Source of the DNA: Hetaerina americana
Lineage: Eukaryota; Arthropoda; Insecta; Odonata; Calopterygidae
Direction of reading: 5' to 3'
DNA length: 64,000 nt
Assembly (NCBI GenBank): GCA_022747635.1
Contig: JAKTNV010000006.1
Location: 92,635,734 to 92,699,733 of the forward strand
The notes beneath the pieces are model-generated. The model did no database searches and was not told where the DNA came from. It was given only the letters and a program-made list of their open reading frames with translations. Made by a program: the position numbers and the translations under genes. Shown in pieces: positions 23,775-35,400 of the stretch. The stretch's first letter is position 1; each line of letters begins with the position of its first letter.

Positions 23775-25487
23775 TTGTTTGCAACGGTTGACCCTCATTA
23801 ACGGAGGGTCGGTGACTGTCACTGCCTTGGTGGGGGAGGGGATGGTGTGGGGTGGTATTCAAGAAATTAAGGAGAGGGGAACGCGAGAGGTAAAGGATAT
23901 CGTTGACCACCTCAAGATTACCGGACTGAAGGGATTCCCAAATTTCCAACTCCTCCAGAGCGTTCAGCCGCCGACCTTTCGTTTCTGTGTGTAAAATGTC
24001 TGCTGTGAAATTGCTGGAATGATTGTAGTCTAAGAGGTGTTTGGCGAATTGTGATCTGTTGTCTTTCTTCCTGAAGCATGAACGGTGTTCCTTAATCCTA
24101 ATGTCGAAAGTCCTCCCAGTCTGTCCAATGTAGATGGCGTTGCAGTCTGTACAATTGAGTCTATAAACTCCGCTGTGTTGCATGACGTCAATTTTGTCTT
24201 TAGTGGAACCTATTATATTTTTTAAAGTACGTGAATTGTAAAAAGCGGCTTTGATATGGTTTTTTGCGAGTATTTGTTGTGTCCTGAGTGAGAGATGGCC
24301 AAGGAAAGGAATTCTTCGCCATTGGTGCGTGTCCGGTTTGGGTGTGTGATATATGGAATTCCGAGCTATTTGCGTTTGTTTTCTGTTGTACATGTTGTCA
24401 ATCAATGTTTCAGGGTAGCCGTTGTTGACTGCAATCTGTTTATAATGCGGAGTTCTCTGTGTTTGTTGTGAGTTGACATTGGGATGTTGCAAGCTCTGTG
24501 TAACATGGAATGGAAGGCTGCATGTTTTTGTGAATGGTGGTGCCTGGATGTGGAGTGGATAATTTGGTCGGAGTAGCATTTTTTCCGGTATATCGAGAGG
24601 TCGAACCTTTGGTTAACTATTTTCAACGTCAAATCAAGGAAATTCAGAGTACCGTCTGCTTCTAGCTCCCTCGTGAACTGTATGGCAGAATCAAAAGCAT
24701 TTAACATGGTTGAAAAATTGTCTAATTGCCTGGGGGATCCCGTCCAGACACAAAAGATGTCGTCCACATACCGGAACCAGGAAAACACATTTTTTTGGAG
24801 GGGATGGTTTAAGGCGAAGAAGTTTCTTTCCCAATTGTCCATATAAAGGTCCGCCAGGATAGGAGAGAGAGGAGAGCCCATAGCCAAGCCTTCCATCTGA
24901 TTGTAATGTTCCCCGTTGAACAAAAAACTACTCTGGTTCACGCACAGGGTTAACAATTCACACAATTCACTGGTTATTGGATGTGGTGCTTTGGCTTTAA
25001 CGAGGGCTATCTCGGCAAGATCGACGGCTTTCATTCTGGGGATGCTGGTGTACATATTAGAGACGTCGAAGGACACCATAACACACTTCGACGGTAAAAC
25101 CATGTCCGACAACTTACTCGCGAGCTCGTATGAGTTCTTAACCCCGTATTTTGGGGAAAAAAGAGTAAATTGCCTGAGTAGGTTGTTTAACTTGTGGGCA
25201 AGAAGGTGGGCTGGCGCCGAGACACTGGACACCACAGGTCGGATAGGAATGTCACTCTTGTGTATTTTCGGGAGACCAAAGAATCTGGGAGATTTTGGAT
25301 TCATTTGCACTAGTTTGGTAATAGCACTGGGCTTAAACAGCACTTCGCATCGGGCCAGGGAGGTTTTGACATCCCTCTGGTGCTCTGTAGTGGGATCACG
25401 CGAAAGGATGGCTATTTTATTAGACGAAATGAAGTCTTCACATTTTTTAACATAGGATGGACCCCCCTTTGTACCGTCTGCATCCAT
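23743..25487 (-). pseudogene. PLE B reverse transcriptase / GIY-YIG endonuclease, one frameshift
   Basis: The first frame (25,487-24,402) begins in the terminal repeat. It shows RT motifs FGLPKIHKSDIPIRPVVSS, VSFDVSNMYTSIP, EGLAMGSPLSPILADLYMDN and SWFRYVDDIFCVW (YVDD). The second frame (24,579-23,743) carries the linker and a GIY-YIG nuclease (YRLNCTDCNAIYIGQTGRT, then an IKEHRSCFRKKDN segment). The two overlap, and a single base loss near 24,430 separates them. Only the N-terminal RT region is missing. The copy is young but not functional as written. Confidence 0.85.
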
Positions 25488-25697
25488 TAGTTCCCCCTCA
25501 CTTTCCCTTTCCCTTCACCCACCAATGATTGCTACCACCCCTCTCCCTGACTTCCCCTACCTGGCTCCTGGCTATATAAGTTGAATAATTTTGTTATGTT
25601 GTACCTGAAGATGATGCGCAGCATCGAAACCATGGTCGTGTTATATTAAAAAAGTGTGTGGAAGTGCAAAGTTGTTTTTTCTCTTTCTTTCACCTCA
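25466..25697. repeat. Inverted terminal repeat of PLE B, right copy
   Basis: Complement of 23,536-23,774. It contains a TATATAAG word near 25,572, a possible promoter, about 35 bp before the hammerhead-like motif. Confidence 0.9.
25594..25650 (+). ncRNA. Hammerhead-like ribozyme motif, right PLE B repeat
   Basis: CTGAAGA (25,605-25,611) is followed by T, stem II (GATGC, GCA loop, GCATC), GAAA at 25,626-25,629 and a palindromic ACCATGGT, with predicted cleavage after C25,637. Stem I can form between the bases before 25,605 and after 25,637 (C-G, A-U, two wobbles, one mismatch, then more pairs). The layout matches type I hammerheads known from PLEs apart from the single extra base. Confidence 0.6.
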
Positions 25698-25711
25698 CCC
25701 TAAATCCTTGA

Positions 25712-27018
25712 CCAAACCTGTCTCTTACAGAATCCACAGAACTAGAAAGGCTAATTAAGGATCCTGATATCATCATTACTTCCACAGACAAAGGTTCAAT
25801 GGTTATTGTCTTAAACAGATCAGATTACATAAGAGTGTTTTACAGACAACTCTTGGATATGTCTGTATACCGGTAAATCCCTATAGATCCAAACCTTGTA
25901 TTTCAGAAGGATTTCATGGAATTTCTTGCATCCAACAGGCTAAATGAAAGTTTCTTTCCTTCAGACCTTGCCTTCCTCTTCCCTACCCACCCATGCACCC
26001 CTCATTTTTTTAACCTTCCAAAGATTCATAAGCCTGGGAATCCTGGTTGGCCGAATTTATCCTCTTGTCAATCCCCAACCAAAAGAATCTCTGCATTTGT
26101 TGACCATTATCTCCAACTGATAGTCCATTCCCTACCGCCACACACCAAAGATTGATAACATTTCCTGGAAAGGCTAAAATCAACCTTCTCTGCAGATACG
26201 GAGATTACTATGGCCACTATAAATGCAATATCCCTATTCACATCGATTGCCAAATCAGGTCTCTTCACTCTCAAACGCTATGTCCAATGCTCTCAGCCAT
26301 ATATACCCAGCACAGATTTTCTACTCAGTGTTTCCAAGTTTATCCTCACCCATAACTCATTTTCCTTTAACAATAAATTCTTCTAGCAAATAAAGGGCTG
26401 TGCCATGGGCAGCAGGTTCAGTCCTTCCTATGCAAACCTCTTTCTTGGTCTTGCAGAGAAAATATTCCAATGACTAAAACCTCTATTGTGGCTCAGATAC
26501 ATCGATGACATTTTCCTTCTCTGGCCATATAGTACGGATTCCCCGAAAACTTATTTTCAAACTCAATGCTTTGTCCTCTGTCTCCTTCAGTTCTATAGTT
26601 TCCTCCTTCCAAATCTCCTTCCTGGATGTAAATGTAACATTAATAGACCAAATATTTCACACTTTTGTACATATAAAACCTATTAATAAACAGCAATACT
26701 TACACTATGATAATTGCCCTCAATATCACACCAAACTGTCTATTCCTTATTCCCTGTTCATAAGAGGACACAGAATTTGCAACTATCCTGACTTGCTTGA
26801 TAATTTCCTTTCAAAACTACACTGTTCCCTCCTCAAATGAGTTCATTCCAAATCCCTCCTAAACAAAAGGATCGGTACACATGCCTGCACTCCCAAACCT
26901 TCCTCCACCGTGGAACCTCACCCTCTTTCAATTTGCACCATATACTTCCTTGGCTTAGAATCTCTGCTATCAATCCTGAAAGATCACTACCTTATCCCCA
27001 ATGGTAGCCCTTACTACC
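25712..27018 (+). mobile_element. Penelope-like element A, RT part
   Basis: Continues element A after the nested insertion. Plus-strand pieces read PHFFNLPKIHKPGNPGW, KGCAMGSRFSPSYANLF-like, WLRYIDDIFLLWPYS (YIDD near 26,490-26,530), then KPINKQQYLHYDN and SICTIYFLGLESLLSILKDH. These match the intact frame at 22,370-21,108. Stops and shifts are scattered through it. The element is cut at a TTAA by the piggyBac relic starting at 27,023. Confidence 0.8.
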
Positions 27019-27022
27019 TTAA

Positions 27023-28528
27023 CCCTTTGCACTTGGGTGCTTTTTTCTCGATTGCCTTAGTCTACTCGGGATTCAAATTTTTAAATACCCCAAATTAACT
27101 AAGCGTGGTACTAGAATGAAAAACTGGAGTTTCTTTTCATGCAAACTTATTTATTTGGATTTTTTGACATAATTATTGATAAATATATTGATAAACGATA
27201 ATATAAACTCTATAATGTTTCATGGTATGATATTTTTGGAAGCATTCACCAACATGAAGACCTGGTTTACATTCACACGTCTCACAGATATATATTGTCT
27301 CTCTCGTTCCTCCTTTGATTTTTTGGTTAGAGAAAACCGCACAATATTTATGTTTTTTGTTGGGGTGAGGTGTGATTATATGAAGTTTTCCATTTAAATG
27401 TTGCTCTATGCTTGTGGATGGTAATCTAACCCTGGTAGTTTATGTACCATCTTGGAATTCTCCAACAAGATCGTGTACTAGTTTCCTAACATTTCATTTC
27501 ACAGCTTACTTTTGTCACTATTATATTTGTTAATAAATTCATCAGTTTTGGTATAAAATTCTTTGTTGCTGCTTTCTAATTCTTTAGAATACTTATCCAT
27601 CATGAGGAGAGGAAAATTGTTCAGAATGAGCAACTACTAGCTGGCAAAGCATTTGTCCAACTAAAGGGAAAGCATCTGTTGTAAGAGAACCCTCTGTCAT
27701 TAGGGAAAACACCTGTGTTATGCTTCTAGAAATGTAAGTAAACCTTGGAGATTAAGATAAGGAAGATTTTTTTATCACAGGAGGATGATGCAACCTCAAA
27801 AAAGGACGACAAAGGGTAAGTGCTAATAACTTTGAGTTACTATAAATCAATGACTCATGTCTTGGACACTCCTCAAACAATGATGATGCAACCTCAAAAA
27901 AGGTAGACTCCGGGAAAAGGCCTAAGGTTTGTGTTTTACTATGAATATAATAGACCATATCTTGGACCCTCCTACTCCAGATTCCTGACTATGCAATGGA
28001 TAGAGAAAGAGCAGTCAAAATGTTTGATGAGACAGCGGGCACTAGGAAGAAAAGGAAAATAAAGAGTCTAAACTAGAAAGCAATGAACTAAGGTTCAGCT
28101 GACTGAGGTAATTTTACATTCTGGCGATCTTTTTTCAGACACCAATAATCTCTGAAAGACATAGCTTTACATTTAGCTGACTTCCAAGTAATGAAAAGCA
28201 AACAATACAAATGAAAAAGAACTTACAACACGGTAAATAGATAACAAAAAACATCTGCATAAGTGGTGGCATCCTTTGGGAGATGGCATTTATGTAGGTG
28301 ACAACATCATGGGTCGATATTATTCATTTATAAAACAAGCCATGCTATTAGATAAACTTTAACTTTCCTTTTCCTTACATACAGATGTTTACAAGAAAAG
28401 TTATTGGAAAAATAGACAAAAATCTCAATTCCCCTCGTGGTGAAACTCTGGGTCAAGTGTAGATCGACGTACAAGCTGCTGCCGTTGCCAACCGTGTCGA
28501 GTCACACTCGACATCCGAGTTCAAAAGG
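27023..28528 (-). mobile_element. PiggyBac-type element, decayed
   Basis: Flanked by TTAA on both sides (27,019-27,022 and 28,529-28,532). The ends begin CCCTTTGCAC and finish TTCAAAAGG, a diverged terminal inverted repeat. A GTCGAGTCACACTCGAC palindrome near 28,494 is shared in type with the piggyBac at 31,042-32,459. Near 27,230-27,400 the minus strand encodes a recognisable but broken C-terminal Cys-rich domain of a piggyBac transposase. No intact frame survives. Confidence 0.75.
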
Positions 28529-28532
28529 TTAA

Positions 28533-28735
28533 GCCCAATGATAAGGAATTTGTGATACATCCATTCCACCCACAATCAACCAAAGGGTTAGAAACCATTT
28601 TCAAGAAACAAATCTGCCAACCCTCATATTCATCCAATAACAAACTCAAACATCTACTTGGAAACCTTAAAGATCCCGTAAAACCCCCCTGATGCTTCTC
28701 TGAAGATACCAGCTTGGCAGGCAAAACATCTGATG
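28533..28735 (+). mobile_element. Possible PLE or other RT fragment
   Basis: A plus-strand frame reads KEFVIHPFHPQSTKGLETIF, then SSNNKLKHLLGNLKDPVKPP, resembling the segment between RT and endonuclease in PLE-type proteins. It continues on the far side of the piggyBac TTAA, so it may belong to element A. The match is weak. Confidence 0.35.
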
Positions 28736-28789
28736 TCAGCTATTCTCTAGGCATTTACTTATTCCTGATTATTATTTCTTTATTTTTTG

Positions 28790-29410
28790 TTTGTGTGATT
28801 GATGGGTCTCCGATGTAGATTGCATCCTTGTAAACCCTGAATGATTGAGTCTGTATGATTCACAAAGGACAGAAATACCCAATTGATTGTGTACCCACAT
28901 AAGTCCTCATTTGGGTTTGTTTGATGGATCTCTGGCATAGCAGAAATATTTGTAAACTGTGAGCAAGTAAGTAATTGTAAATCAAAATGGTCACTGCTTT
29001 TGAAAACAGCTGAGTGATTGAATGAATGCAAAAGCATGCATACATCTGTTTTATAATATCGTATTCAATTGTCTAATTGAGGGATTGCTGGCATATGAAG
29101 AATCCTAGTCAATCCTGAAGAAGTGAGTCTGTGTGATTCTCAAAGGTTTAACACATAAGAGTGATTGAGTTATTGCTTGTTTTAAAAGCTTTTCCTGTTG
29201 CTTTAAATTTATTTTATAATTTGGCATTCATCAGTTTGATTGATTGGTCATTGGCATAGGAGAGATCACTTTAAACCCTCCTTGTGTGTGTTAATGCAAT
29301 TTACAAGAGTGACTGTGATTTCTTTACACCGTAGTGATTGAGTGGTTGCATGTTTTTTATTTTTTATTATTTATTTTACTTTTGTATGTTGATTGAGGTA
29401 TATGTGAGCC
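28790..29410. repeat. Decayed tandem repeats of about 150-165 bp
   Basis: At least four diverged units begin with a TTGATTGATGG-like word (near 28,797, 28,917, 29,073, 29,238). Each carries a TGGCATAG-like word, a GTAAACC-like word and a GTGATTGAGT-like word in the same order. No coding potential is seen, and from 29,410 to 29,920 nothing else is recognised. Confidence 0.6.
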
Positions 29411-29919
29411 ACTTTTTTAAACAAACAAGTGACAGTGTCTGCTCCATATCCTTCCATTTCCTTGTAACTTTGTTTTATTTCTCCTCCCTCGACAACCTAG
29501 TGGCAATCAAGTTTACGGTCTTGGCTATCTCGTTTCCATTGCTTCATGACTGTAGGTACATTCTATTTATATTTACAAGTACTCATAACCTTGGAATGCA
29601 CTTGCATTCATATTTCTTTTTATATGAACATGTATACCTGTATAAAGTATTTTTTATACATAAACTAGGTGACCCAGGGAACTTTGTAGTGCCAGACAAT
29701 TAATAAACAGTTAAGTTATAACTATTAGGAATCATGAATTGCTGTATTGTTTTTAATTACATTTGAATTTTTATGATATTAGAAAAAAATCAATAAAACT
29801 AAAATAGTAATAATTACAATGGCTAGTCAGAAAGTCATTTTCTTTGTTCAATAAATACATGTACACATTCTGGTTTATTCTCTTGATTCAAGCACCTTCA
29901 GATATCCAAAAATTTTTAT

Positions 29920-31037
29920 TTTGTTATCAGGTGCAAGAACAAACAAAGCAGATAGTTTGCCAACACATGTACATGCCACATATAAATGCAGCAATTTCAG
30001 AGTGTAAAAATCATTTGCCTTGACTGGGGTGATTTTTACACTCTAAAATTGTTGCATTGGAATGCACATTAGCAGATGATTCCGTTAAAAGTTACTGTTG
30101 CGGCATCTCCTACAGTTTCTTTGGAATATGCCAAATATAAATGACCATGAGAAAAATATTAGTTTTCTTGATTCAGACCACAAATACTCAATGGAAGGCC
30201 TTGTGATTTATTAATCATCATTGCAAATGGAGCATTACTAGGAAATTTTTTTAGTAAAAGTCCATATCACAGGAATCTTTGGAATGAGATTTTTTTCCAT
30301 CTTTGAATTTTCCTTTGAGTAAAGTCATGTAAATCACATTGATCATCAGTTTTATTATCACTAAATGCATTCCATTGCATAGTTTTGGTTTGTTCAGATT
30401 TAAAAGCGTCATGACTACCAAGCCAATTTTCAGCTATAAATTGAGCATTGGTAAGACAGGTAAATTCAAGGAGTTTAAAAATTAAGATGGATGCTTGGTG
30501 ACTTTTTATTCATTTGTTACTAATTCAATAGATTAGAATGAATGCAGTATACCAATGATTTGATTCTGAATTATGAATATGAATGCAAAAATTTCAGAGC
30601 ATAAAAATCATTCGCCTTGAGCAAGGCATAAATGTTGTATTGAAATGCATATTAAGAGATGACTCTGTTAAAAGTTACTGTTGTGACATCTGCTGCAGGT
30701 TCTTTCATATCTGAATTATGAAGTGGAAGCCATCCACATCTTTGTTCTTAGCCATCAAAATTGCTTGCTCAATTAACCATTTATGATTTTTGTAGATATC
30801 AAAGGTATTGAGCTCATTTTTCAATGAACAAAATTGCAAAAATTATGAGGAAATCAAATCAATCCATTTGTTTTGTTGGCAGAAACAGTCATTACCGATA
30901 GTCAAAAATTGCTTGGAGAAATCATCAGCAGACATATCATTCAGCATTGCAACTCTCATGTTTGTTGTCAGTTGAAGTTTCTTCACATAGCACCGCAGAT
31001 TTCATGATTTAAGGATTTAGGATAAGCACTTCATTAT
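29920..31037 (-). pseudogene. PIF1/Helitron-type helicase C-terminal relic
   Basis: Minus-strand fragments resemble the end of Helitron PIF1 helicases: SNAPFAMMINKSQGLPLSI (near 30,250-30,190), then a FSHGHLY-like piece and KETVGDAATVTF (about 30,120). Upstream, LQLTTNMRVAMLNDM (near 30,975) fits the helicase segment that precedes these. An inverted repeat (30,000-30,058) and a partial second copy of the C-terminal end (30,590-30,710) interrupt it. Many stops; dead. Confidence 0.6.
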
Positions 31038-31041
31038 TTAA

Positions 31042-32459
31042 CCCTTTGCGGTCCAATATTTATTTCGGAATTCCAACAGTCTGGTCCAAATTATTTTTGG
31101 AAAAAAAGAAATAAAACGTCAGATGCTAATGTTGTATATGTTATTGTTCATATTTGCATTTTTTTACTGTGGGTTTCCTCTTTATTATAGTGAAGCACAT
31201 CGAATGATTTAATTTATTCTTTAAAATCTTTAAGCGTGTGGTATCTTTTGAAGCAATTTCCCACATGTAGTCCAGGATTACGGTCACAAGTTTCACATAT
31301 ATAGATTGTCTCCCTTCTTCCACCCGGCACATTTCTTTTCGAACACACAAGACAGTCTTTGTGCTTTCCCTCTGGATGCGAAACAATTATATGTAGCTTC
31401 CCATTTAATCTCTGCTCCTTGTCTGAATCGGAAGTTCTTCCTCTCTTGGTTGCAGAAGTTCCCTGGCGGAAGTTGCCAACTAGCTCCATCAACAACTGCC
31501 TCCTGAATCTTAGGTGACTTATAGGTTTTTTATTTTGAATCTTGCAGTTTTCCTGGTAAAGGATATACCCATTTATTATTGATACCTCCATGTCCCAGAA
31601 AAACAGCTTTCGCCACCACTTTAGAGTCTTTTGAAGGAAGCAGTAGGAAGAGGTATATTGATCTGCAGTGTCCACTGCGCCCATATTTTTTGTGTAGTGC
31701 ACAACGACACTTGGCTTCTCAACCTCTTGAATCTGACAAGTTCCCTTTGCTTTCCTTGAAACAGCCTCTGAAGATGATGTGCTCCAAGTACTGAGCAAAG
31801 AAACAACGCGTTTAACGTCACAATTTGATCCAAATCATTCCCGAAGTTGCAATCTTCTTCACTAGATAAATCTGCAAACTCATCATCAACGTCACACATA
31901 TAGTCATCTTCGTCACTACTATCAGCATAAATTTCTTTTCTTATCTCATCTTCAACCATTTTTGAACCACTAAAAATAAGAAGAGAGCTTGTAAATGAAA
32001 TCCATAGAAATGAATCACTGGTATAAAAAACAACGAAAACTGACTTTACTATGCATAATGTGCGCAATATTTGGAACGGAATAATAATACATTCTAATAA
32101 TTAGGTAATTTTACAAAAGAACTAACCTATAGGTTGCAGAAACCTCCAAAGTTAGTTGAAAAACACTGAAAAATAATGTCAACGATGGCTCAATTGCGTC
32201 AGCTACGATCGTAAACTACGCAAAATCGAACATCATGTGTTTCATTGTATTCATATCCTTAAAAGGTATTACATCCAAGAAAGACACGCGGAAAGGTTTA
32301 AGTAGGTCTAAGAAGTACAACCAAATGACACCAGATGGTAGAACCATTCTGATAATGCGTATAAATGCCGCACGCAGCTCTGTCGAGCCTGACTCGACGT
32401 TGGACCAGATACTTACGCTGAGACTGTCGAGTCCGACTCGACGTTGGACCGCAAAGGGT
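31042..32459 (-). mobile_element. PiggyBac internal-deletion derivative
   Basis: The 1,418 bp element lies between TTAA duplicates (31,038-31,041 and 32,460-32,463), with 15 bp perfect terminal repeats (CCCTTTGCGGTCCAA). Inside on the minus strand are an acidic transposase N-terminus (KEIYADSSDEDDYMCDVDDE, about 31,960-31,840) and the C-terminal part (31,798-31,214: GAVDTADQYTSSYCFLQKT, then a Cys-rich zinc-binding domain CLVCSKRN...CETCDRNPG). The central catalytic region is deleted. Two GTCGAG palindromes sit near the right end. It inserted into the helicase relic. Confidence 0.9.
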
Positions 32460-32463
32460 TAAG

Positions 32464-32800
32464 ATTTAAGGATAAGGATTTCATGATGATAAGCACTTAT
32501 TTCATTGCCAGCAGTCAATCTAGGAATGAATGGCAGAACTAAGCCAGAATAATGAGACAGTAAAATCATTGTGCCATCAAAGCATCTGGAGTCATTGTGC
32601 AGATCTTTCAGCTGTATCTATCTGGTCAGCTGTATGGCATCCTTCGAACAATGTGGTCCCCATGCCAGAAGAAACAATTTCTACTGCGATGTCAAATCTT
32701 ACACTAACAGTATTCAAAAGCATTGATTCCAGTTCCACCAGAGGCATCAAGGAAAAATAAGCCACCATTTCCATGATCAATTGCCTTCATTTATATAACA
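32464..32800 (-). pseudogene. PIF1/Helitron-type helicase Walker region relic
   Basis: The minus strand reads NGGLFFLDASGGTG (about 32,775-32,735), a decayed Walker A of a PIF1 helicase (normally LDAPGGTGKT). It is followed by a HRSRN-like segment and an SSGMGTTLFEGCHTA segment, which corresponds to the family's SSGIAATLLxGGxTAH. It is separated from the C-terminal relic at 29,920-31,037 by the piggyBac derivative, so the two were one gene. Confidence 0.65.
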
Positions 32801-33099
32801 CATACATCTACTGGTTGGGGTTCAGCAGGGACACATTCTTTGAGCTGATTTTGTTCCAAAGCCTAATTGCATTACAGGTTTGCTGGAAAGTTTGGGTCTT
32901 TATGTCACATCATAATAATATGAAGCAAACAAAATAATAAGCAACCTACATGGTCTCAGTGGACCCAATCTTGGTGTCAGTGATTTGTTAACAGACTCTT
33001 AAGAGACATGTCAGCTTGAACTGGGCTTAGCTCGTATTTACTCAAGTTGAATTTTCAATAATTCTCTCAATGTTTTCAATATTGTTATGAAGCTCAGTC

Positions 33100-34170
33100 A
33101 TAAAATTGCTAAAAACAAAACAAATCATTGATACAAAATTACAATATGATACTTAAATGATATTTTAATAGCTATTCTGGGCTGAGACGAACCAAAAAAA
33201 CAAATATCATTGAAATCGGTACAGCCATTCTAACTTCACTAAGAAACTGCCACTGAAGAGGTAAAAAATGTCTTCAATGAGCAGCAAAGCGTGGTTATTT
33301 ATCTCATTTTCCTGCATACCTTGAACCTACCTGATTTCAATAAAACATGTCTTCTGACAGGTCTCGTGGATTGGATAGGAAGCATGTTGAAAGGATGATA
33401 GCAAATTATAAGCACATTTGACTTGTAGATGCAGAAGTAGTTGCTTCAGCCATTGCAATGTCCCAAATTATAGAAAGCATGTTTTCTTTCTTTTGACCTT
33501 GAAATTTCCCTGATGAAACCATGCGATGCAGTATGTTATGATGCAATATTTGGTATTTTAATGTAGAACCAAGTCGCTGTGCTTCTGATGATGAAATTTC
33601 TTCAATGAAAAGTTACGATACAATATTTTACAATATGGTACTTTAAATATGTTCATAAACCCAGGTATCCTTAATGGAGTCCCTGAAACCCTGTGAACAA
33701 TTCTAATTTGGGCTTGGGTGTTTGTTTCTGTAGTTGGTCACTGGGAAAGAAGTAATTTTCCGGCAAACTACTACAAATGTTATTCTGTTTGAGAGGTTGT
33801 CATCAGCCGCTGTTGTGAAATTTCTTTTCCCACAAACCATCAAAACAAATTTAGTTTTCATTCCATAATGAATGATGCAAATGTTGAAATTTCTTCACTG
33901 AAGTGATATAATTTAATATTTTATGATACAATATTACAATATGATACTTAAACAATATTTAAATGATCATTCTGTTATCCTGGGTTGAAATGAATCAAAA
34001 ATACCAAATATCATTGAAATGGATGATAGGATATAATATTTTATGATACAGTATTACGATGCAATACTTATATGTTATTTTAATAGTTATTTTGCTATTC
34101 TGGAATGAGTTGTATCAAAAAACCAAACATGAAAATTGGTTCACCCTTTCTCAAGTTATAAATGGTGTAA
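33100..34170. repeat. Dispersed AT-rich repeat copies
   Basis: A unit built from ATGATACAATATTACAATAT, a TTTAAT-ATTCTGxTATTCTGGG segment and CCAAATATCATTGAAAT recurs at about 33,130, 33,610, 33,915 and 34,030 with divergence. No protein is recognised and no gene is seen from 32,800 to 34,440. Confidence 0.5.
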
Positions 34171-34440
34171 CTACCACAATTTATGACTTTTATATAAATA
34201 TATATAGATATATATGTTATATATACAAATTATTATCATCATTATTATTAAAAATATACATGCTGATAGACAGTGTCAGGTGGCACACAAGTCCCAAATA
34301 TAGGCAAAAGATAATAAATAAAATCAAGACTTCAAATCACAAATCTCTTTGACAAAACAAGCAAATCCCCATCCCATTTACATCCATTAATCAGCAGGAA
34401 AAAAAGATAAATTTTAAAAATTAAGCTAAATATTTATATA

Positions 34441-34802
34441 TAAGCATATAGAAACAGATTTAGGGAAAAGGGATAGGAACACACACAAAGGATGCACACA
34501 GGAGAGGTGGGGAAGCCGGAATCAAGCAGATTACGAGAGTAAAAATATTTCCAAGACCAGGATTTGAACTCGATTATCAGGGCACTTGGTTGCTTAAAGT
34601 ATCGCAGATGATAGTGTAAATAACGTTTCCTGGATAGCTCAAGTGGTTAAGAGCCTAGGCCCGGCAAGTGGAAAGATTGGGAGTTCAAATTCCAGTCTAG
34701 GAAATATTTTTACTCTCGTGATCTGCTTGATTCCACCTTCCCCAATCTCCTGTGTTCGTCCTTTATGTGTGTTCCTATCCCTTTACTTTATATCTGTCTC
34801 TA
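34441..34802. mobile_element. Inverted-repeat element with a tRNA-like core
   Basis: Positions 34,441-34,572 are the inverted complement of 34,681-34,802 with some mismatches, separated by about 110 bp. The repeat arms end inwards in the T-arm of a tRNA-like sequence, so both strands carry a half tRNA. No target duplication was resolved. Compare the element at 36,750-36,936. Confidence 0.7.
34628..34702 (+). tRNA. tRNA-like sequence (pseudo-tRNA / SINE head)
   Basis: 75 bases with a 7-pair acceptor stem (TCCTGGA with TCTAGGA, one wobble), an A-box-like TAGCTCAAGTGG and a T-arm of five pairs around GTTCAAA. The anticodon stem is poor and the B box departs from consensus, so a working tRNA is doubtful. 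Confidence 0.45.
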
Positions 34803-34840
34803 TCTATAAATGAGTATTTGTTCGCCATTTGGTGGGATTT

Positions 34841-34881
34841 TGTGTGTGTGTGTGTATGTATATATATATATATATATATAT
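34841..34881. repeat. (TG)n and (TA)n microsatellites
   Basis: A TG run (34,841-34,856) passes into a TA run (34,857-34,881). Confidence 0.9.
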
Positions 34882-35023
34882 GTATAAAATGCGGTGTTTT
34901 TATATATATATCCACATACATATATAGAGTTAAATATACCACATGATGATTACAAATTTGTTCATTGCTGGAATTAACCATCCTATGATCCTCTTTGCTC
35001 TCTTATACTTCAAATATTTCAGA

Positions 35024-35394
35024 TAATGACCGGAAACAATGATGCAGGAACGTTCCTGCATGCTTGTCAAATTTGCTGCAGTGTATTTGCGCAATTGGAC
35101 CTTAAAGATCACATGTTGAATGCGCACCTTAAGAAGGGGATGCAATTAAGATGTAATGTTTGTTTAGGGATATTTGAGCATAAAAATGGCCTTGCCAGGC
35201 ATATTAAATTGGTACATGCTCTGAGAAAGAAACTCCAATGCAAACATAGCTCCAGAAACTACCAACATATGAGTAGATTCAAAACCCACATGACAACACA
35301 TACTAGAGAGATGCCATACAAATGTACATTAAATGGAAAGAAATTGAGAAACAAAACGCGATATCACCGGAAACACGAAAAATCTGAAGGATAA
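35024..35394 (+). pseudogene. C2H2 zinc-finger exon, partly degraded
   Basis: The exon follows a TTTCAG acceptor and ends at a TAA. It encodes four finger units: one near-normal (CQICCSVFAQLDLKDH, one residue short between pairs), one good (CNVCLGIFEHKNGLARHIKL), and two in which the second Cys is lost (CKHS and CTLN). A TREMPYKC linker of the usual TGEKPYKC kind joins the last two. Such exons follow ZAD and acidic exons in insect zinc-finger genes, and this is the likely last exon of the broken ZAD copy upstream. With two fingers disabled it is probably a pseudogene. Confidence 0.65.
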
Positions 35395-35400
35395 GTCTTT

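Larger units (their letters stand above)
23491..25697 (-). mobile_element. Penelope-like element B, nested, with inverted terminal repeats
   Basis: This 2,207 bp insertion is flanked by a 14 bp duplication of the target (23,477-23,490 and 25,698-25,711). About 235 bp at the left (23,536-23,774) is the inverted complement of the right (25,466-25,697). Inside is a minus-strand RT plus GIY-YIG frame with one frameshift. PLEs are known for partial terminal repeats in inverted or direct arrangement and for hammerhead motifs in them. The frame is joined directly to the repeat, which suggests a 5' truncated copy completed by an inverted repeat at its 5' end. Confidence 0.9.

Noticed and set aside
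29338..29703. Open frame of 121 codons rich in Phe and Leu
   Set aside because: T-rich sequence without motif, overlapping the end of decayed tandem repeats. No splice or promoter support.
34059..34352. 97-codon open frame (Tyr/Ile-rich)
   Set aside because: Lies in AT-rich repeats and TA runs, with no recognisable domain.
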